From: Apteryx mantelli
Taxonomy: Eukaryota; Chordata; Aves; Apterygiformes; Apterygidae
Assembly (NCBI RefSeq): GCF_036417845.1
Contig: NC_090011.1
Location: forward strand, 806,001-870,000
Length of the DNA: 64,000 nt
Direction of reading: 5' to 3'
Both the position numbers and the translations under genes were made by a program. Below the pieces are notes generated by a model. It was not told the origin of the DNA and did no database searches. It worked only from the letters and a program-made list of their open reading frames with translations. The number at the start of each line of letters is the position of its first letter. Positions within the stretch are counted from its first letter, which is position 1. This document shows positions 62,801-64,000 of this stretch, piece after piece.

Positions 62801-64000
62801 GGGCCAGCCCTTGGCCCTGCCAGCCACGAAGGAAGCCTGCTGCTTGCCTCCCAAGGTGTCCCTTGCCCGCCTGGCCTCCGCTGCCGCGATGGCCCTTGTG
62901 GGCTGGCGTGAGCAGGCAGCAGGAAAGGAGGAGGGAAGGAAGTGTATGAGGTGGACTGTCAGGGCAGGGCCGGGCAGGGCTGAAGGGTGGAAATGAGGAA
63001 GGTAGGATGGAGGGAAGGCGATTAGGTGGTGGATCAGTGGAAGGGAGGTAAGTGGGAAGGAAGGGAGGGGAGAAGGAAGAGGGGTGGGAGGAATGAAGGG
63101 AAAGAAGGAGGAGAAAGGTCCATCAGCCTTGAAGGAAGGGAGGAATAGAGGATGGAAGTGGGAAGCACAGATATGAGAGAACGGAGGAAGGGAGGGCGGT
63201 AGGCATATGAAGTTTCCTGTGAAGAAATGGGAGCCCGTGTGAGCTCTCTTTGGCCTGGGTGGCTCTCCACAGCGGTGTCCTTTGCTTGGCTGTGTGACCC
63301 CAGCCGCCAAGGGGTTTCCCAGGGCAGGTGCCAGCATAGACGTGGACTAGTCGATGGAGGCTGTCATCTTGTGTAGGGTATTAAAAGCTTTGAGGAGCGC
63401 TTCCCCAGTGCATCATGTAACCGAGCACCAGCAGTTTCTAACCGCCCTTCTCCTTTCCTGTGCAGCGCACCTTCAAGGACAGATAGGTGAGTGCCCTCGA
63501 GCATGTGAGAGAGGTTCCTTGTCCAATGAGCAAAGATGGGCATGGGGAGATCCTTGTGTCCATAGGCAAAGCCCTTCTTCCCGCTAGCCATAAACAGAGC
63601 CTGCTACTTGCAAGGTGTCCCTTGTTTGGCCCCCTTTAACGCCAGCCGCCAAGGGCTTTCCCAGGGCAGGTCTTGGTGTCAGCACACACCTGGACTAGTC
63701 AGTGGAGGCGGTTGTCTTCCCACGGCAATCAAAACCTTACCATGGTGCCCATTGCAGTGCTTTCTTCATTGTGCCTGTGCTTCAGGCTGGGCACTGTTGC
63801 CTGATGGCGAGGGTCTGCAAAGGGCGAGAGGAGCCCCTGGGGACCCCAGACTGGGCGGGCAGAGGAGGTGCTGTTCTACTGAAGGGCATCCCTCATGGAG
63901 CCAGGCTGTGCTCTTCCCAGCATGGGGAGAACAAACCAACAGCTCTCCCCAAGAACATCACAGCTGCAGACGAGCACTTCCTTGCTAACTGCCTCTGCCT
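35790..64000 (+). CDS. BG/butyrophilin-like gene C with an amplified heptad-exon tail (3' end off the right edge)
   Basis: Exons seen: signal peptide 35790-35877; membrane exon 38409-38519; small exons 39617-39640, perhaps 39727-39747, and 40274-40294; then 40 heptad exons of 21 bp from 41227 to 63486. All supported junctions are phase 1, so exons can be added or lost without breaking the frame. The product would be a membrane protein with a very long, charged cytoplasmic coiled coil, resembling chicken BG proteins, whose tails are known to be heptads encoded by 21-bp exons. In the repeated heptads, residue 3 (L, L, T or L, L, V) and residue 7 (L, I, K, H, K) are spaced 4-3, so they can serve as d and a positions of a coil. 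No Ig exon is found in the 2.5-kb intron between signal and membrane exons. The stop codon and any B30.2 exon lie beyond 64000. Expression is not shown. Confidence 0.75.
38409..38519 (+). CDS. Gene C exon: transmembrane segment
   Basis: A 111-bp exon between TCTTTTAG and GTAAGA, phase 1. It encodes ENAGWSPQF, a 21- to 23-residue hydrophobic helix (IVLTTLASLVLLILILLFCW) and the basic stop-transfer IARKPKQK. Joined directly to the signal exon it stays in frame, leaving an ectodomain of only about ten residues. Confidence 0.78.
39617..39640 (+). CDS. Gene C small exon (24 bp)
   Basis: Flanked by CCTTCAAG and GTAATA, phase 1, encoding DAFRNMEE. Eight residues is an odd length in a family of 7- and 9-residue exons; the donor is weaker than the others. 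Confidence 0.55.
39727..39747 (+). CDS. Possible gene C small exon (21 bp), or alternative last exon
   Basis: After a strong acceptor (CTTTTGCAG) come 21 bases encoding GRSSALT, followed by a weak donor GTAGAA. If the donor is not used, the frame continues for 15 more codons and stops at about 39795, which would give a short protein without the coiled-coil tail. Either reading is tentative. Confidence 0.35.
40274..40294 (+). CDS. Gene C heptad exon before the array (21 bp)
   Basis: Flanked by TTTTGCAG and GTAAGT, phase 1, encoding VPLSAKD. The DNA that follows (purine-rich 40615-40765, then 40795-40930) is a diverged match to the purine tract and the GAGCTCTCTTTGG to GGACTAGT segment of the array units, so this exon belongs to an older copy of the same block. 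Confidence 0.65.
40450..41150 (+). repeat. Diverged ancestral copy of the array sub-block
   Basis: A purine-rich stretch at 40615-40765 is followed by sequence alignable to the array: GTGAGCTGTCTTTGGC near 40799, GCCAAGATATTTCC near 40863 and GGGACTAGTCGACGAGG near 40908. The order matches the segment between exons 1 and 2 of a full unit, but divergence is much greater. Confidence 0.6.
41227..42886 (+). repeat. Array unit 0, shortened: three heptad exons
   Basis: Exons: 41227-41247 (GQLQAQA), 41576-41596 (DQLLKEH), 41948-41968 (AQVKEEK). Compared with a full unit about 1170 bp, including exons 2 and 3, are absent; the junction is near 41447. It carries an expanded TCTCTCTG run (41508-41550) and is the most diverged unit. 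The linker after exon 3 of this unit matches unit 2 better than unit 1. Confidence 0.85.
42887..42907 (+). CDS. Heptad exon type 1: GQLQGQL
   Basis: 21 bp between CTTTTGCAG and GTGAGT, phase 1 to phase 1. The encoded heptad has L at residues 3 and 7, giving both core positions of a coiled coil. Identical in units 1 to 8. Its flanks resemble those of exon type 2. Confidence 0.82.
   Translation, partial: GNCKDS
43652..43672 (+). CDS. Heptad exon type 2: AHLQGQI
   Basis: 21 bp between CTGTGCAG and GTGAGT. L and I occupy the two core positions. The downstream intron start (GTGAGTGCCCTCGAGCATGT) parallels that of exon 1, so exons 1 and 2 arose from one duplicated block. Confidence 0.82.
   Translation, partial: RTFKDR
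43972..43992 (+). pseudogene. Probable dead heptad exon in each unit (unit 1 copy)
   Basis: After acceptor TGCTTCAG come exactly 21 bases (GWALLPD in phase 1) followed by GCGAGG where a GTGAGT donor stands in the related blocks. The upstream sequence shares the GGACTAGT segment with the blocks of exons 1 and 2. The GC donor and the proline suggest a decayed sixth heptad exon. It recurs at the same offset (1085) in every unit, for example 63786-63806 in unit 8. Confidence 0.45.
44198..44218 (+). CDS. Heptad exon type 3: ERTQEEK
   Basis: 21 bp between TGTTGTAG and GTAAGT. T replaces the usual core leucine at residue 3; unit 5 has L there instead. Confidence 0.8.
44408..44428 (+). CDS. Heptad exon type 4: DRLLKEH
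   Basis: 21 bp between TTTTACAG and GTAAGT. In full units the last exon base is A, whereas unit 0 has G; the exon then contributes A to the next codon and makes it T instead of A. Confidence 0.8.
44781..44801 (+). CDS. Heptad exon type 5: TQVKEEK (AQVKEEK in unit 0)
   Basis: 21 bp between TTTTGTAG and GTAAGT. V at residue 3 is the d-type core residue. It is followed by the purine-rich linker to the next unit. Confidence 0.8.
45720..48551 (+). repeat. Array unit 2: five heptad exons, linker variant A
   Basis: Exons 45720-45740, 46485-46505, 47031-47051, 47241-47261 and 47613-47633. From about 47540 to 48165 the sequence matches unit 0 (for example GCAAAGGCCTG, AGCGCAGTGGGCTG, GCATCAGGG), not unit 1. 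Confidence 0.92.
48552..51384 (+). repeat. Array unit 3: five heptad exons, linker variant B
   Basis: Exons 48552-48572, 49317-49337, 49863-49883, 50073-50093 and 50446-50466. A private G-to-T change sits near 48665 (CCCTTGTCCCTG). The linker returns to variant B as in unit 1. Confidence 0.92.
51385..54213 (+). repeat. Array unit 4: five heptad exons
   Basis: Exons 51385-51405, 52150-52170, 52696-52716, 52906-52926 and 53279-53299. From this unit on the linker loses one GGAA step (period 2829), has GAGAAAGCATG instead of GAGAAGGCATG, and reads GCTGCTGCC upstream of the next exon 1. Confidence 0.92.
54214..57042 (+). repeat. Array unit 5: five heptad exons, one altered
   Basis: Exons 54214-54234, 54979-54999, 55525-55545, 55735-55755 and 56108-56128. 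Exon 3 encodes ERLQEEK instead of ERTQEEK. The linker has GCATCAGGG (like variant A) and AGCAAGGTAGG. Confidence 0.92.
57043..59871 (+). repeat. Array unit 6: five heptad exons
   Basis: Exons 57043-57063, 57808-57828, 58354-58374, 58564-58584 and 58937-58957. Its linker resembles that of unit 4 (AGCAAGCTAGG, TTTAGCTGTG). Confidence 0.92.
59872..62700 (+). repeat. Array unit 7: five heptad exons
   Basis: Exons 59872-59892, 60637-60657, 61183-61203, 61393-61413 and 61766-61786. Its linker resembles that of unit 5 in AGCAAGGTAGG and TTTAGGTGTG. Confidence 0.92.
62701..64000 (+). repeat. Array unit 8, cut by the window edge: two heptad exons seen
   Basis: Exons 62701-62721 and 63466-63486. Exon 3 would begin at 64012, just outside. 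No change from the consensus is seen, so the array probably continues. Confidence 0.92.

Larger units (their letters stand above)
41227..64000 (+). repeat. Tandem array of 2.83-kb units carrying heptad exons
   Basis: One shortened unit, seven complete units (2833, 2832, 2833, 2829, 2829, 2829, 2829 bp) and 1300 bp of an eighth, measured from the start of exon 1. Units differ at only a handful of positions and small GGAA-type indels. Each full unit has exons at offsets 0, 765, 1311, 1521 and about 1894 (21 bp each), plus two purine-rich tracts. The array reaches the right edge, so its full copy number is unknown. Near-identity means recent amplification or homogenisation; assembly error in copy number is possible. 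Confidence 0.95.

Noticed and set aside
41227..64000. CRISPR-like or satellite DNA interpretation of the regular array
   Set aside because: Unit length, embedded splice-flanked 21-bp exons in constant phase and vertebrate context do not fit CRISPR; a plain satellite would not keep five in-phase heptads with consensus splice sites linked to an upstream membrane exon.

Overview
The window looks like vertebrate, most likely avian, nuclear DNA. It has multi-exon genes with consensus GT-AG splice sites, two CR1-type LINEs whose 3' ends carry the octamer-like ATTCTGTG repeats typical of bird (and other archosaur) CR1, and no sign of bacterial gene organisation. All three genes I can support belong to the butyrophilin / BG family: immunoglobulin-type membrane proteins whose exons are separated by phase-1 introns, with tiny 21- or 27-bp exons after the membrane exon.

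Layout. (1) 1-3766, minus strand: the 5' part of butyrophilin-like gene A (signal exon, IgV exon, IgC-like exon); it continues off the left edge. (2) 5759-11941: a nearly full-length but broken CR1 LINE on the minus strand, a joined CR1 fragment, and a short, internally deleted CR1 on the plus strand. (3) 17021-27988, plus strand: gene B, a complete-looking butyrophilin-like gene (signal, IgV, IgC, membrane segment, seven microexons, B30.2/SPRY), 513 codons by my exon model. A and B are head to head and homologous, including the sequence just upstream of their signal exons. (4) 27989-35789: no recognisable gene. (5) 35790 to beyond 64000, plus strand: gene C, with a signal-peptide exon, a membrane exon, a few small exons and then a very large array of 21-bp exons.

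The main discovery is region 5. From 41227 to the right edge the DNA is a tandem array with a period of 2829-2833 bp. Each full unit carries five 21-bp exons, all phase 1 to phase 1 with AG acceptors and GTRAGT donors. They encode the heptads GQLQGQL, AHLQGQI, ERTQEEK, DRLLKEH and TQVKEEK. The window holds one shortened unit, seven full units and the start of an eighth: 40 heptad exons, or about 280 residues of predicted cytoplasmic coiled coil, and the array is still running at the edge. Heptad exons of 21 bp are known from chicken BG cytoplasmic tails; what stands out here is their amplification as blocks of five by recent, near-identical, dimer-wise duplication. No Ig-domain exon is visible between the signal and membrane exons of gene C.

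How the genes work together is inference: A and B look like ordinary cell-surface Ig receptors (B with a cytoplasmic B30.2 domain), and C looks like a BG-type protein whose tail length evolves by exon-block copy number. The exact species, the orthologue names and whether gene C is expressed cannot be decided from the sequence alone.
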